A DNA stretch of 64,000 nt, from contig NZ_AP018678.1 in NCBI RefSeq assembly GCF_002218005.2, positions 248,001 through 312,000 on the forward strand. Direction: 5' to 3'. Both the position numbers and the translations under genes were made by a program. This document shows positions 25,990 through 34,706 of this stretch, piece by piece. Numbering within the stretch: the first letter of the stretch is position 1; the number at the start of each line of letters is the position of its first letter. The stretch comes from Vibrio algivorus (GTDB taxonomy: Bacteria > Pseudomonadota > Gammaproteobacteria > Enterobacterales > Vibrionaceae). The notes under the pieces were generated by a model. It was not told the origin of the DNA, ran no database searches, and was given only the letters and a program-made list of their open reading frames with translations.

Positions 25990-26424
25990 ATGCGTTTGAA
26001 TACTCTATCACCGGCTGCGGGTTCTAAACCTTCTAAGAAGCGTTTAGGTCGTGGTATCGGTTCTGGACTAGGTAAAACTGGTGGCCGCGGTCACAAAGGT
26101 CAAAAATCACGTTCTGGCGGCTCTGTTCGTCCAGGTTTTGAAGGTGGTCAAATGCCTTTGAAACAACGTCTACCAAAATTCGGTTTCACTTCTCGTAAGA
26201 GCCTAGTGACTGCTGAAGTTCGTCTAGCTGAGCTAGCGAAAGTAACGGCTGACGTTATCGATCTTGACAGCTTGAAAGCTGCTAACGTAATCACTAAGAA
26301 CATCGAATTTGTTAAAGTTGTTCTTTCTGGTGAAATCAGCAAGCCGGTAACTGTTAAAGGTCTACGTGTGACTAAAGGTGCTGTAGCTGCTATCGAAGCT
26401 GCTGGCGGTAAAATCGAAGCTTAA
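25990..26424 (+). CDS. rplO: 50S ribosomal protein L15
   Basis: A 144-residue protein. MRLNTLSPAAGSKPSKKRLG and the Gly-rich extension GRGIGSGLGKTGGRGHKGQKSRSGG are diagnostic. A late-assembly 50S protein located directly before secY as in most bacteria. Confidence 0.99.
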   Translation: MRLNTLSPAAGSKPSKKRLGRGIGSGLGKTGGRGHKGQKSRSGGSVRPGFEGGQMPLKQRLPKFGFTSRKSLVTAEVRLAELAKVTADVIDLDSLKAANVITKNIEFVKVVLSGEISKPVTVKGLRVTKGAVAAIEAAGGKIEA

Positions 26425-26444
26425 TCTTCGAAGGATAGGTACAG

Positions 26445-27779
26445 ATGGCTAAAAAACCAGGACAAGATTTCAGTACTGCTAAACAGGGTACTGGTGAATT
26501 AAAATCGCGTTTATTATTCGTAATCCTCGCGCTTTTGGTATTCCGAGCTGGCTCTTTTGTGCCGATTCCTGGTATTGATGCGGCTGTACTTGCCGATTTG
26601 TTCGAACAGCAAAAAGGTACCATCATTGAAATGTTTAACATGTTCTCTGGTGGTGCTCTTTCGCGTGCATCTATATTAGCATTGGGCATCATGCCGTATA
26701 TTTCGGCCTCGATTGTTGTCCAATTGCTAACTGTAGTTCATCCAGCGTTAGCGGAACTCAAGAAAGAGGGTGAAGCAGGCCGTCGTAAGATAAGCCGATA
26801 CACACGCTATGGCACGCTTGTACTAGCAACTTTCCAAGCAATTGGTATTGCAACTGGTCTGCCGAATATGGTCCAAAATCTGGTCGTTATCGATCAAACC
26901 ATGTTCACAATCATTGCTACCATCAGTTTAGTAACCGGCACCATGTTCTTAATGTGGTTAGGTGAACAAATTACTGAGCGTGGAATTGGTAACGGTATCT
27001 CGTTGATTATTTTCACAGGTATTGTTGCTGGGTTGCCAGCTGCAATCGGACATACAATTGAGCAAGCGCGTCAAGGTGAATTGAACGTGCTTCTTCTATT
27101 GTTAATCGCTGTGGTTGCGTTCGCTGTTATTTATTTCGTTGTTTTCATGGAACGTGGTCAACGTCGTATTGTCGTTAACTATGCGAAGCGTCAACAAGGA
27201 CGTAAAGTGTTTGCAGCACAAAGTACGCATTTACCATTGAAGATAAATATGGCGGGTGTTATCCCTGCTATCTTTGCTTCAAGTATTATCCTGTTCCCAG
27301 GTACTCTAGCTCAATGGCTTGGCCAGAACGGTGAGAGTAAAACATTTGGTTGGTTAACTGACGTGTCTTTGGCACTGAGTCCAGGCCAACCTTTGTATAT
27401 AATACTTTATGCGACAGCAATTATTTTCTTCTGTTTCTTTTATACAGCGATGGTGTTTAACCCTCGTGAGACAGCAGATAATTTGAAGAAGTCCGGTGCA
27501 TTCGTACCCGGCATCCGCCCAGGTGAGCAGACAGCAAGATACATAGATAAAGTAATGACTCGTTTAACACTAGTTGGTGCTTTATATATTACCTTTATTT
27601 GTCTAGTCCCACAGTTTATGATGTCCGCATGGAACGTTAAGTTCTATTTCGGTGGTACTTCACTGCTTATCGTAGTGGTAGTCATCATGGACTTTATGGC
27701 ACAGGTACAGACTCATCTGATGTCTCAACAGTATGATTCTGTGTTGAAAAAAGCGAATCTGAAAAGCTATAACCGCTAA
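26445..27779 (+). CDS. secY: Preprotein translocase subunit SecY
   Basis: A 444-residue inner-membrane channel with ten hydrophobic segments. [23 protein letters not shown] forms TM1, followed by the plug region with [29 protein letters not shown] and the cytoplasmic loop [25 protein letters not shown], where SecA and the ribosome bind, are conserved. It forms the Sec channel with SecE and SecG. Codon bias is weaker than in the neighbouring ribosomal genes. rpmJ follows after 41 bp. Confidence 0.98.
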
Positions 27780-27820
27780 TAACAGTAGGTATAGTTCAGA
27801 TTTCATTACGGAGTTTAGCA

Positions 27821-27934
27821 ATGAAAGTTCGTGCTTCCGTTAAAAAAATCTGCCGTAACTGTAAAGTTATCAAGCGCAACGGTGTTGTGCGTGTAATTTG
27901 CAGTGAGCCAAAGCATAAACAACGCCAAGGCTAA
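27821..27934 (+). CDS. rpmJ: 50S ribosomal protein L36 (zinc-binding form)
   Basis: A 37-residue protein encoded just after secY, starting [20 protein letters not shown] and ending [10 protein letters not shown]. Cys11, Cys14, Cys27 and His33 form the zinc site, so this is the zinc-dependent form. A zinc-free paralog is often carried elsewhere under Zur control. GGAG precedes ATG. Confidence 0.98.
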
Positions 27935-27962
27935 TTAGCAGAAATTTTTACTTGAAATATGA

Positions 27963-27996
27963 GGGCAGGCCGAGTATATTCCTCGGCCTACCTTTT
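27963..27996 (+). terminator. Terminator-like hairpin after rpmJ
   Basis: An 11-bp stem with one mismatch (GGCAGGCCGAG with CTCGGCCTACC) and a 6-nt loop is followed by TTTT, 29 bp after rpmJ. It marks the end of spc but has a short T-run, so read-through into the alpha operon is likely. Confidence 0.65.
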
Positions 27997-28007
27997 GCGT
28001 GCAAAAG

Positions 28008-28104
28008 AAGTAGTATGCCGCTGCGTATCCTCGACGGGCTTTGCAGCGGATAATTCTTTATATAAGTACTAGGAGTGAATAGTGGCCCGTATAGCAGGCA
28101 TTAA
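28008..28104 (+). promoter_or_regulatory. Alpha-operon leader with S4-binding pseudoknot around rpsM start
   Basis: The segment contains CCGCTGC and GCAGCGG arms, the conserved GTATCCT and GACGGGCTTT blocks, TAGGAGTGAATAGTGG and the first rpsM codons. These line up block by block with the E. coli alpha-operon ribosome-binding-site pseudoknot, including GGGC before the start able to pair with GCCC in GTGGCCCG. In E. coli S4 traps this pseudoknot to repress rpsM-rpsK-rpsD-rplQ. Similarity is seen directly; S4 control is inferred. Confidence 0.8.
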
Positions 28105-28438
28105 CATTCCTGATCATAAACACGCTGTTATCGCATTAACTGCGATCTACGGCATCGGTAAAACTCGTTCTCAAGCTATCCTAGCTGAGTTGAGTATTGC
28201 TGAAGATGTTAAGATCAGTGAACTAACTGAAGAGCAGATTGATCAACTGCGTGATGGTGTAGCTAAATACACTGTAGAAGGTGATCTACGTCGTGAAGTA
28301 TCGATGAACATCAAGCGTCTTATGGACCTTGGCTGTTACCGCGGTCTTCGTCATCGTCGCAGTCTACCACTACGTGGACAGCGTACTAAAACCAACGCAC
28401 GCACTCGTAAGGGTCCGCGCAAGCCGATCAAAAAATAA
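28082..28438 (+). CDS. rpsM: 30S ribosomal protein S13
   Basis: A 118-residue protein starting ARIAGINIPDHKHAVIALTAIYGIG after a GTG initiator. It has the helix-two-turn-helix and the basic tail GLRHRRSLPLRGQRTKTNAR that contacts tRNA in the P site. The GTG start lies inside the S4 pseudoknot, as in E. coli. First gene of the alpha operon. Confidence 0.99.
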   Translation: MARIAGINIPDHKHAVIALTAIYGIGKTRSQAILAELSIAEDVKISELTEEQIDQLRDGVAKYTVEGDLRREVSMNIKRLMDLGCYRGLRHRRSLPLRGQRTKTNARTRKGPRKPIKK

Positions 28439-28459
28439 TCGGATAAGGTAGAGAGTACA

Positions 28460-28849
28460 ATGGCAAAACAACCAACACGCACGCGTAAACGCGTTCGCAA
28501 GCAAGTAGCAGATGGCGTAGCGCACATCCATGCTTCTTTTAACAACACAATCGTGACCATCACTGACCGTCAAGGTAATGCTCTTTCATGGGCTACTGCA
28601 GGTGGTTCAGGTTTCCGTGGTTCTCGTAAATCTACGCCGTTTGCTGCACAGGTTGCTGCTGAACGCGCAGGTGAAATGGCCAAAGAATATGGCCTAAAGA
28701 ACTTGGAAGTTATGGTTAAGGGCCCTGGTCCTGGTCGTGAGTCTACTATCCGTGCTTTAAACGCATTGGGTTACCGCATCACTAACATCGTTGATGCAAC
28801 TCCGATCCCTCATAACGGTTGTCGTCCACCTAAGAAACGTCGCGTTTAA
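28460..28849 (+). CDS. rpsK: 30S ribosomal protein S11
   Basis: A 129-residue platform protein. HIHASFNNTIVTITDRQGNALSWATAGGSGFRGSRKSTPFAAQ and the C-terminal TPIPHNGCRPPKKRRV are diagnostic, including the Asn-Gly that can form isoaspartate. Confidence 0.99.
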   Translation: MAKQPTRTRKRVRKQVADGVAHIHASFNNTIVTITDRQGNALSWATAGGSGFRGSRKSTPFAAQVAAERAGEMAKEYGLKNLEVMVKGPGPGRESTIRALNALGYRITNIVDATPIPHNGCRPPKKRRV

Positions 28850-28878
28850 TTCGTTTCTAGGAATATTGGAGAAAGATC

Positions 28879-29499
28879 ATGGCAAGATATTTGGGCCCTA
28901 AGCTGAAGCTTAGTCGTCGTGAAGGTACTGACTTATTCCTTAAGTCAGGTGTCCGCGCGATCGATACCAAGTGTAAAATTGATAACGCACCAGGTGTACA
29001 CGGCGCTCGTCGCGGTCGTCTATCTGAGTTTGGCGTTCAGCTTCGTGAGAAGCAAAAAGTTCGTCGTATGTACGGCGTTCTAGAAAAACAATTCCGCAAC
29101 TACTACAAAGAAGCTGCACGCCTTAAAGGCAACACAGGTGAAAACCTGCTTCAACTTCTTGAAGGTCGTTTAGATAATGTCGTATACCGCATGGGTTTCG
29201 GTGCTACTCGCGCTGAATCACGTCAGCTAGTTAGCCACAAAGCTATCCTAGTAAACGGCAAAGTAGTTAACGTTCCTTCATTCAAAGTTACGGCTAACGA
29301 CGTTGTTTCTATTCGTGAAAAAGCTAAACAGCAATCACGTATTAAAGCTGCTCTAGAAGTTGCTGAACAACGCGAAAAACCAACTTGGATTGAAGTAGAT
29401 GCTAGCAAGATGGAAGGTACTTTCAAACGTATCCCAGAGCGTTCTGATCTATCTGCTGACATCAACGAACACTTGATCGTCGAACTTTACTCTAAGTAA
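28879..29499 (+). CDS. rpsD: 30S ribosomal protein S4
   Basis: A 206-residue primary 16S-binding protein starting MARYLGPKLKLSRREGTDLF. The central S4 RNA-binding motif RLDNVVYRMGFGATRAESRQLVSHKAILVNG is intact. It lacks the N-terminal zinc cysteines of some lineages (only one Cys near residue 32). S4 is the autogenous repressor of this operon. Confidence 0.99.
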   Translation: MARYLGPKLKLSRREGTDLFLKSGVRAIDTKCKIDNAPGVHGARRGRLSEFGVQLREKQKVRRMYGVLEKQFRNYYKEAARLKGNTGENLLQLLEGRLDNVVYRMGFGATRAESRQLVSHKAILVNGKVVNVPSFKVTANDVVSIREKAKQQSRIKAALEVAEQREKPTWIEVDASKMEGTFKRIPERSDLSADINEHLIVELYSK

Positions 29500-29523
29500 G
29501 GTTTAAACAAAAGAGAGGACACA

Positions 29524-30516
29524 ATGCAGGGTTCTGTAACAGAATTTCTTAAGCCACGTCTTGTTGACATCGAACAGATCAGCACGACACATGCAAAAGT
29601 AACTCTTGAGCCTTTAGAGCGTGGTTTTGGCCACACTTTAGGTAATGCACTTCGCCGTATTCTTCTATCTTCTATGCCAGGTTGTGCTGTAACAGAAGTT
29701 GAGATTGAAGGCGTTCTACACGAGTACAGCACCAAAGAAGGCGTTCAAGAAGATATCCTTGAGATCCTTCTTAACTTGAAAGGTCTTGCTGTGAGCGTTG
29801 CCGAAGGCAAAGATGAAGTGTTTATTACACTAAAAAAATCAGGCTCGGGCCCTGTTGTTGCAGGTGACATCATCCATGATGGTGATGTAGAGATCGCTAA
29901 CCCAGAACACGTTATTTGTCACCTAACGGATGACAAAGCTGAAATCGCTATGCGTATTAAAGTTCAACGTGGTCGTGGTTATGTTCCGTCTTCAGCTCGT
30001 ATCCATACTGAAGAAGATGAGCGTCCAATCGGTCGTCTACTTGTTGATGCTACATACAGCCCGGTTGATAAAATCGCCTACGCTGTAGAAGCAGCACGTG
30101 TAGAACAACGTACTGACTTAGACAAGCTTGTTATCGATATGGAAACAAATGGCACTTTAGAACCTGAGGAAGCTATCCGTCGTGCAGCTACAATTTTAGC
30201 TGAGCAATTGGATGCATTCGTAGATCTTCGTGATGTACGTGTTCCAGAAGAGAAAGAAGAGAAGCCGGAGTTCGATCCTATTCTACTGCGTCCTGTAGAC
30301 GATCTTGAACTAACAGTTCGCTCTGCTAACTGCTTGAAAGCAGAAGCGATTCACTACATCGGTGATCTTGTACAGCGTACCGAGGTTGAGCTTCTTAAAA
30401 CGCCAAACCTTGGTAAGAAGTCTTTAACAGAGATTAAAGATGTTCTAGCGTCGCGCGGTCTGTCTCTAGGTATGCGCCTAGAAAACTGGCCACCAGCGTC
30501 GATTGCTGAAGATTAA
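29524..30516 (+). CDS. rpoA: RNA polymerase alpha subunit
   Basis: A 330-residue subunit. The N-terminal assembly domain has ERGFGHTLGNALRRILLSSMPGCAVTEVEIEGVLHEYS. A flexible linker near residue 240 precedes the C-terminal domain with LELTVRSANCLKAEAIHYIGDLVQRTE and GKKSLTEIKDVLASRGLSLGMRLENWPP. The latter holds the UP-element and activator-contact residues, including the surface used by Crp. Length is one residue more than in E. coli. Confidence 0.99.
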   Translation: MQGSVTEFLKPRLVDIEQISTTHAKVTLEPLERGFGHTLGNALRRILLSSMPGCAVTEVEIEGVLHEYSTKEGVQEDILEILLNLKGLAVSVAEGKDEVFITLKKSGSGPVVAGDIIHDGDVEIANPEHVICHLTDDKAEIAMRIKVQRGRGYVPSSARIHTEEDERPIGRLLVDATYSPVDKIAYAVEAARVEQRTDLDKLVIDMETNGTLEPEEAIRRAATILAEQLDAFVDLRDVRVPEEKEEKPEFDPILLRPVDDLELTVRSANCLKAEAIHYIGDLVQRTEVELLKTPNLGKKSLTEIKDVLASRGLSLGMRLENWPPASIAED

Positions 30517-30542
30517 TTGATATTAGTTAGAAGGATTAGGTC

Positions 30543-30929
30543 ATGCGCCATCGTAAGAGTGGTCGTCAACTCAACCGCAACAGCAGCCATCGTAAAGCGA
30601 TGTTTAGCAACATGGCTAGCTCTCTAGTTCGTCATGAAGTTATCAAGACAACTTTGCCTAAGGCAAAAGAGCTTCGCCGCGTAGTTGAGCCTTTGATTAC
30701 ACTAGCTAAGACTGACAGCGTTGCTAACCGTCGTCTAGCATTTGCTCGCACTCGTGATAACGAAGTTGTAGCAAAATTATTTAATGAATTAGGTCCACGT
30801 TTTGCTGCCCGTCAAGGCGGTTACACTCGTATCCTAAAAGCTGGCTTCCGTACCGGTGATAAAGCGCCAATGGCATACATTGAGCTTGTTGACCGTCCAG
30901 AAGCAGCAGCTGAAGAAGCTGCTGAATAA
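30543..30929 (+). CDS. rplQ: 50S ribosomal protein L17
   Basis: A 128-residue protein starting MRHRKSGRQLNRNSSHRKAM, with the Ala/Glu-rich tail AAAEEAAE. It encircles the exit tunnel. Last gene of the alpha operon, followed by a strong terminator. Confidence 0.99.
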   Translation: MRHRKSGRQLNRNSSHRKAMFSNMASSLVRHEVIKTTLPKAKELRRVVEPLITLAKTDSVANRRLAFARTRDNEVVAKLFNELGPRFAARQGGYTRILKAGFRTGDKAPMAYIELVDRPEAAAEEAAE

Positions 30930-30950
30930 GCAAAGTTAAATAAATAAAAG

Positions 30951-30981
30951 ACGCCGAGTATTTATTACTCGGCGTTTTTTT
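30951..30981. terminator. Terminator at the end of the alpha operon
   Basis: A 10-bp perfect stem (30951-30960 with 30966-30975) and a 5-nt loop are followed by seven T. The A/T-rich left flank could also stop the convergent DUF2780 gene. Confidence 0.92.
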
Positions 30982-31033
30982 ATGTCTTAAATATGAGTGG
31001 ATTATTTGCGTTTTATTCTATAAATAAAAGCAG

Positions 31034-31498
31034 TTACTTCCAAAGATTGGTTAATGAACTTAGTAGTCCGCTACTTGCTCCTTCATCACCTAAATAATCT
31101 AGTACGATTGGTACATATTGTTCTACCATTGAGCTATCTAAGCCTAATTTTTCAAAAGCAGCCTTTACTGCTGCCATACTATCTAATGTATTACCTGCTG
31201 ATTTAGCACTATTTAAAATGCCACTAAGGTTGGAAGATAAGCCTGAGAATTCTTCCCCAGCGCTACCAGATAACTCATTTGAAGCCATTGCTAATAGAGC
31301 TCCAGCTCCACCGGCAGCTTGCTCGGTAGACACCCCTAATTGATCTTTTAGAGAATTGACTAACTCAGTACTACTTTGTGCTTGAGAAGCTAGTTTAGTC
31401 ACAGCATCGGTGTTTTTCTCACCTAATCCAAATAATGCATAGCTTGGTGATGATAGGACAAGGCTAGCGGAGATGAGGGTAATGGCGAACTTTTTCAT
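31034..31498 (-). CDS. DUF2780 family secreted protein
   Basis: A 154-residue protein with a clear Sec signal peptide (MKKFAITLISASLVLSSPSYA, cleaved near residue 21). The mature part is small-residue rich and helical: LVNSLKDQLGVSTEQAAGGAGALLAMASNELS and LGLDSSMVEQYVPIVLDYLG fit the DUF2780 family (VcgC/VcgE-like) common in vibrios. No enzymatic motif is visible and the function is unknown. It is convergent with rplQ and monocistronic. Confidence 0.75.
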   Translation of the reverse strand: MKKFAITLISASLVLSSPSYALFGLGEKNTDAVTKLASQAQSSTELVNSLKDQLGVSTEQAAGGAGALLAMASNELSGSAGEEFSGLSSNLSGILNSAKSAGNTLDSMAAVKAAFEKLGLDSSMVEQYVPIVLDYLGDEGASSGLLSSLTNLWK

Positions 31499-31553
31499 AG
31501 CAGAATTCCATTTGTATTGATGTAGGATCTAGTTATAACTGTTTTTCATGTAT

Positions 31554-31578
31554 AAAAAAAGCAGCGGTCGCTGCTTTT
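31554..31578 (-). terminator. Intrinsic terminator of fklB
   Basis: Read on the minus strand, AAAAGCAGC pairs with GCTGCTTTT around a 4-nt loop and runs into seven T, 29 bp after the fklB stop codon. Confidence 0.87.
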
Positions 31579-31606
31579 ATACTTATTAACAATTTAAAAA
31601 CTATTG

Positions 31607-32227
31607 TTATAGGATAGCAAGAAGTTCAACTTCAAATACTAGGGCCGCAAAAGGAGGGATTGCTGCACCAGCACCGCGCTCACCGTATGCAAGATCTTGT
31701 GGGATATACAGTTTCCATTTTGAACCAACAGGCATAAGTTGCAGTGCTTCAACCCAACCAGCAATAACACCCGTTACTGGGAACTCCGCAGGTTGGCCAC
31801 GAGATACTGAGCTATCAAATACAGTACCGTCAGTTAATTGACCGTGGTAGTGTACGCGTACTTGTTTGTCTGATGTTGGAATTTCACCAGTACCTTCAGT
31901 AACCACTTCGTATTGAAGACCAGACTCTAGAACTGTTACTTCAGGACGTAGAGCATTGTCTTTTAAGAATACTTCGCCATCTGCCGCAGCCGCTTTTGCA
32001 GCTTCAGCACGTAATGCTTCTGCACGAGTATGAAGTTCACGAAGTGCATTGTTTATTTCATCAACTTCGATTTCAGGCATGTCACCTGTTAATGATGTTG
32101 CAATACCTTTAGCGATAGCGGCAACATTTAGACCTTCTAGGCCACTTCCTGCAAGTTGTTGACCCATTTGAAGGCCAATACCGTAACTTGCTTTTTGTTC
32201 AATAGTTTCTAATTTAACGTCAGACAT
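31607..32227 (-). CDS. fklB: FKBP-type peptidyl-prolyl isomerase FklB (FKBP22)
   Basis: A 206-residue cytoplasmic homodimeric FKBP without a signal peptide. The N-terminal dimerisation helices (EQKASYGIGLQMGQQLAGSGLE) are followed by the C-terminal FKBP domain with VRVHYHGQLTDGTVFDSSVSRGQPAEFPVTGVIAGW. MSDVKLETIEQ is the family start; ten upstream codons are rejected. It is divergent from the ytfB-like gene, the arrangement also seen in E. coli. Confidence 0.95.
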   Translation of the reverse strand: MSDVKLETIEQKASYGIGLQMGQQLAGSGLEGLNVAAIAKGIATSLTGDMPEIEVDEINNALRELHTRAEALRAEAAKAAAADGEVFLKDNALRPEVTVLESGLQYEVVTEGTGEIPTSDKQVRVHYHGQLTDGTVFDSSVSRGQPAEFPVTGVIAGWVEALQLMPVGSKWKLYIPQDLAYGERGAGAAIPPFAALVFEVELLAIL

Positions 32228-32279
32228 GCGAATCTCTTGTTTGCTTAAATGAAGCACTAAGAATATCAGTTCTGATTAA

Positions 32280-32302
32280 TATACCCAAGTCACTTGGCTA
32301 TA
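32280..32302. repeat. 23-bp palindromic repeat (TATACCCAAGT family)
   Basis: The segment begins TATACCCAAGTCACTTGG and ends TATA, an imperfect palindrome in the fklB-ytfB intergenic space. The arms match the ends of the repeats at 43194-43355, 44037-44059 and 55986-56018. Confidence 0.75.
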
Positions 32303-32421
32303 TAAAACTTTGTTAGCAATACAGGGTTAACCGTTATAGCTATAGAAAATTTTGTAATATACTGACAAAACGATTAGTTTATTGAATATCCTTGACGCAA
32401 ATAATATTAGGATGATGCAAC

Positions 32422-33075
32422 GTGAACCAACGTAAAAAAAATAACCAAAGCCGCACGCAAGTCATTATGGATAAGTTTATCCAATCAAGACTTGTGATTA
32501 GAGTTATTGATGCTTGGCATTCTTTGCCTAGATTGCATCAGCGTATTTTGATGGTGCTTATTCCACTCGTTATTATCTTGATGTTACTTCCTAGTGAAAA
32601 ATCTCCAGAGGATCAAATTCAAGAGGTTAGCGTTAAGTCTGATAAGCCGTCACGTATGGCGGTTCCTTTGGTGATTAATGGTGAAGAAACGGCAGCAACC
32701 AAACCGAAGCCAAAAATTGAGAAAAGTGAAAAGCGTGTACAACTAAGCGGACCAGAGTCGGAAGCTGAAGATCAGTCCGAGCGTAAGGTGAGCAATAATG
32801 CTGGGCCAGAACCTTGGAATGACTACACGGTACAGAAAGGGGATACGCTCTCGCAGATCTTCAGAAATAATGATTTACCACTATCTGATTTGAATCAACT
32901 CGTTGAAATACAGGGTAAGGATCAGCCCTTAAGTCATATTCAAAATGGTCAATTGATCCGATTTAAACTAACCAATCGTGGTGATTTAGATATTCTTAGA
33001 ATAGAAAAAGAAGATGGCCCGGTGATGTTTTTTCGTTTATCCAGTGGCGGCTTTGCACGTAGCACTCCGCAGTAA
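32422..33075 (+). CDS. ytfB: YtfB/OapA-like LysM-type cell envelope protein
   Basis: A 217-residue inner-membrane-anchored protein. A cytoplasmic basic stretch of about 42 residues precedes one membrane segment (ILMVLIPLVIILMLLP), then a Lys/Glu-rich linker. The C-terminal OapA-type LysM-like domain has DYTVQKGDTLSQIFRNNDLPLSDLNQLVEIQGKDQPL. E. coli YtfB has the same topology, binds glycans and localises to the division site. The GTG at 32422 follows AGGATG; an internal ATG 15 codons later is an alternative. Neighbouring divergent fklB supports orthology. Confidence 0.85.
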   Translation: MNQRKKNNQSRTQVIMDKFIQSRLVIRVIDAWHSLPRLHQRILMVLIPLVIILMLLPSEKSPEDQIQEVSVKSDKPSRMAVPLVINGEETAATKPKPKIEKSEKRVQLSGPESEAEDQSERKVSNNAGPEPWNDYTVQKGDTLSQIFRNNDLPLSDLNQLVEIQGKDQPLSHIQNGQLIRFKLTNRGDLDILRIEKEDGPVMFFRLSSGGFARSTPQ

Positions 33076-33082
33076 GCTACTA

Positions 33083-33535
33083 TTACGACACACTTCTTGT
33101 CATATCAATATGAGGAATATCATCTTCTAGATATTCCTCTGAAACTTTCTTGAATCCATGTTTTGCATAATAATGCTCAAGGTGAGATTGTGCACCAATG
33201 GTAATATCAACGTTTCCCCATAATTGAACACTATATTCAATAGCGGTTTGAATTAGTTGATGACCTAAGCCATTGCCACGGTGGTTTATGTCTGTAGCAA
33301 CTCTTCCAATACTTGCATGTTCAAAACTTATACCTTGTTTAAGCAAACGAGCACAAGCAATTAATTGATTGCCTTGGTAGCCTAGCAGCTGGTAAACCCC
33401 TTCAAATTGATCTTTGCCATCGAGTTCTGGATAAGGACATGTTTGCTCAACCACAAATACATCTACTCGCAATTTTAGTAATTGGTAAAGTTCGTGAGTG
33501 GTAAGTTGGTCGAAAGATTTACAAATCCATTGCAT
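33083..33535 (-). CDS. elaA: GNAT family N-acetyltransferase ElaA
   Basis: A 150-residue GNAT enzyme. WICKSFDQLTTHELYQLLKLRVDVFVVEQTCPYPELDGKD is the ElaA N-terminus, and IGRVATDINHRGNGLGHQLIQTAIEY carries the acetyl-CoA pyrophosphate-binding R/Q-x-x-G-x-G/A loop (RGNGLG). The acceptor substrate is not established. It converges on the ytfB-like gene 8 bp away. Confidence 0.9.
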   Translation of the reverse strand: MQWICKSFDQLTTHELYQLLKLRVDVFVVEQTCPYPELDGKDQFEGVYQLLGYQGNQLIACARLLKQGISFEHASIGRVATDINHRGNGLGHQLIQTAIEYSVQLWGNVDITIGAQSHLEHYYAKHGFKKVSEEYLEDDIPHIDMTRSVS

Positions 33536-33772
33536 AAAAACACGTCTCTTTAGCTTAGTAAGATAGAAATACAGTTTAAGATAATAGACTTAACCTCTTA
33601 GTCAAGCTATATCCCACCTGTGTTTGTAGCTTATTCGTTTTCTTTGATAAATGCCTTTTATATTCCCTTAGCAGTTATTCGAATAAAAAATGAAATTTTA
33701 GCATTTCAGGTAATAACATCTGATCGTCATAATGATTGCCTAATAAGCATTCAGTCGAGAAGAGCTAGTAGT

Positions 33773-34648
33773 ATGGATACGATTTCATTATTCCCAAATA
33801 GGAAGGGAAGCAGCGCAGCATTAAATCAAGCTAGCCAAACAAAGAGCTTGCTGAATTTTAGTCATAGCCAATTGAAGCCGGGTCAGGTTGCGCTTATTGG
33901 AGCGGGACCAGGTGATGCTGAGCTTTTAACTTTGAAAGCTTTGTCTTACCTGCAACAAGCAGATGTAGTGCTTTATGATTATTTGGTTTCCGATGAGATT
34001 ATGGCGCTTATTCCTAATGATACCATTTTAGTATGTGTGGGTAAGAAAGCGGGGCATCACAGTGTACCTCAACATAAAACTAATCAATTACTAGTCGATT
34101 TTGCTCAGCAAGGCTACAAGGTCGCGCGTATTAAAGGTGGCGATCCATTCATGTTTGGTCGTGGTGGTGAAGAGTTGGAAGTATTAGCCGATGCAGGTAT
34201 TGGCTTTGAGGTCATTCCTGGCATTACTGCAGCGGCTGGTGCGACTGCTTATGCTGGGATTCCGTTGACACATCGCGACTACGCCCAATCAGCCATGTTT
34301 ATTACAGGTCATTTAAAATCTGAAGATGATCAGATGGAATGGTCGACACTTGCTCGAGGCCATCAAACATTAGTGATTTATATGGGCTTGATGAAGTCTT
34401 CTTATATCCAGCAGCAATTGATTGAGCATGGTCGAGCAACCAATACCCCAATAGCCATCATTGAACGTGGTACACAAGCTAAACAAAAAGTGCTTATTGG
34501 AACATTATCCGAGTTAACGAGCCTAGCAGAATATGCTCAATCACCTTCTTTAATTGTGATTGGTGAAGTGGTGAATCTGTCATCAAAGCTCTCTTGGTTT
34601 GGCTCTCAAGTCCCACAACAAAATTCAACTCAGCCGATTGCGATTTAG
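33773..34648 (+). CDS. cobA: Uroporphyrinogen-III C-methyltransferase
   Basis: A 291-residue SAM-dependent methyltransferase that makes precorrin-2 for siroheme. GQVALIGAGPGDAELLTLKALSYL, KGGDPFMFGRGGEELEVL and PGITAAAGATAYAGIPLTHRD are the SUMT signatures. There is no CysG-type oxidase/ferrochelatase domain, so this is a stand-alone SUMT with a short N-terminal extension. The start MDTISLFPN is chosen over a frame running 51 codons further upstream, whose residues look non-coding. Siroheme is the cofactor of sulfite reductase, which explains the location ahead of cysDN. Confidence 0.92.
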   Translation: MDTISLFPNRKGSSAALNQASQTKSLLNFSHSQLKPGQVALIGAGPGDAELLTLKALSYLQQADVVLYDYLVSDEIMALIPNDTILVCVGKKAGHHSVPQHKTNQLLVDFAQQGYKVARIKGGDPFMFGRGGEELEVLADAGIGFEVIPGITAAAGATAYAGIPLTHRDYAQSAMFITGHLKSEDDQMEWSTLARGHQTLVIYMGLMKSSYIQQQLIEHGRATNTPIAIIERGTQAKQKVLIGTLSELTSLAEYAQSPSLIVIGEVVNLSSKLSWFGSQVPQQNSTQPIAI

Positions 34649-34706
34649 CTCTAGTTAAGAGTCGCATCGTTGAATATTAAACGCATTTAGCGCAAGGATA
34701 TGAATC

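Noticed and set aside
27995..28016. TTGCGT with TAGTAT as a promoter for the alpha operon
   Set aside because: The spacer is only 10 bp.
12284..30929. Many antisense and shifted frames of 60-150 codons within the ribosomal operons
   Set aside because: They arise from the strong codon bias of the sense genes and have no ribosome-binding site or family resemblance.
33620..33772. N-terminal extension of cobA by 51 codons
   Set aside because: The extra residues are Phe/Ile/Asn-rich like translated intergenic DNA, and the downstream ATG gives a normal SUMT.
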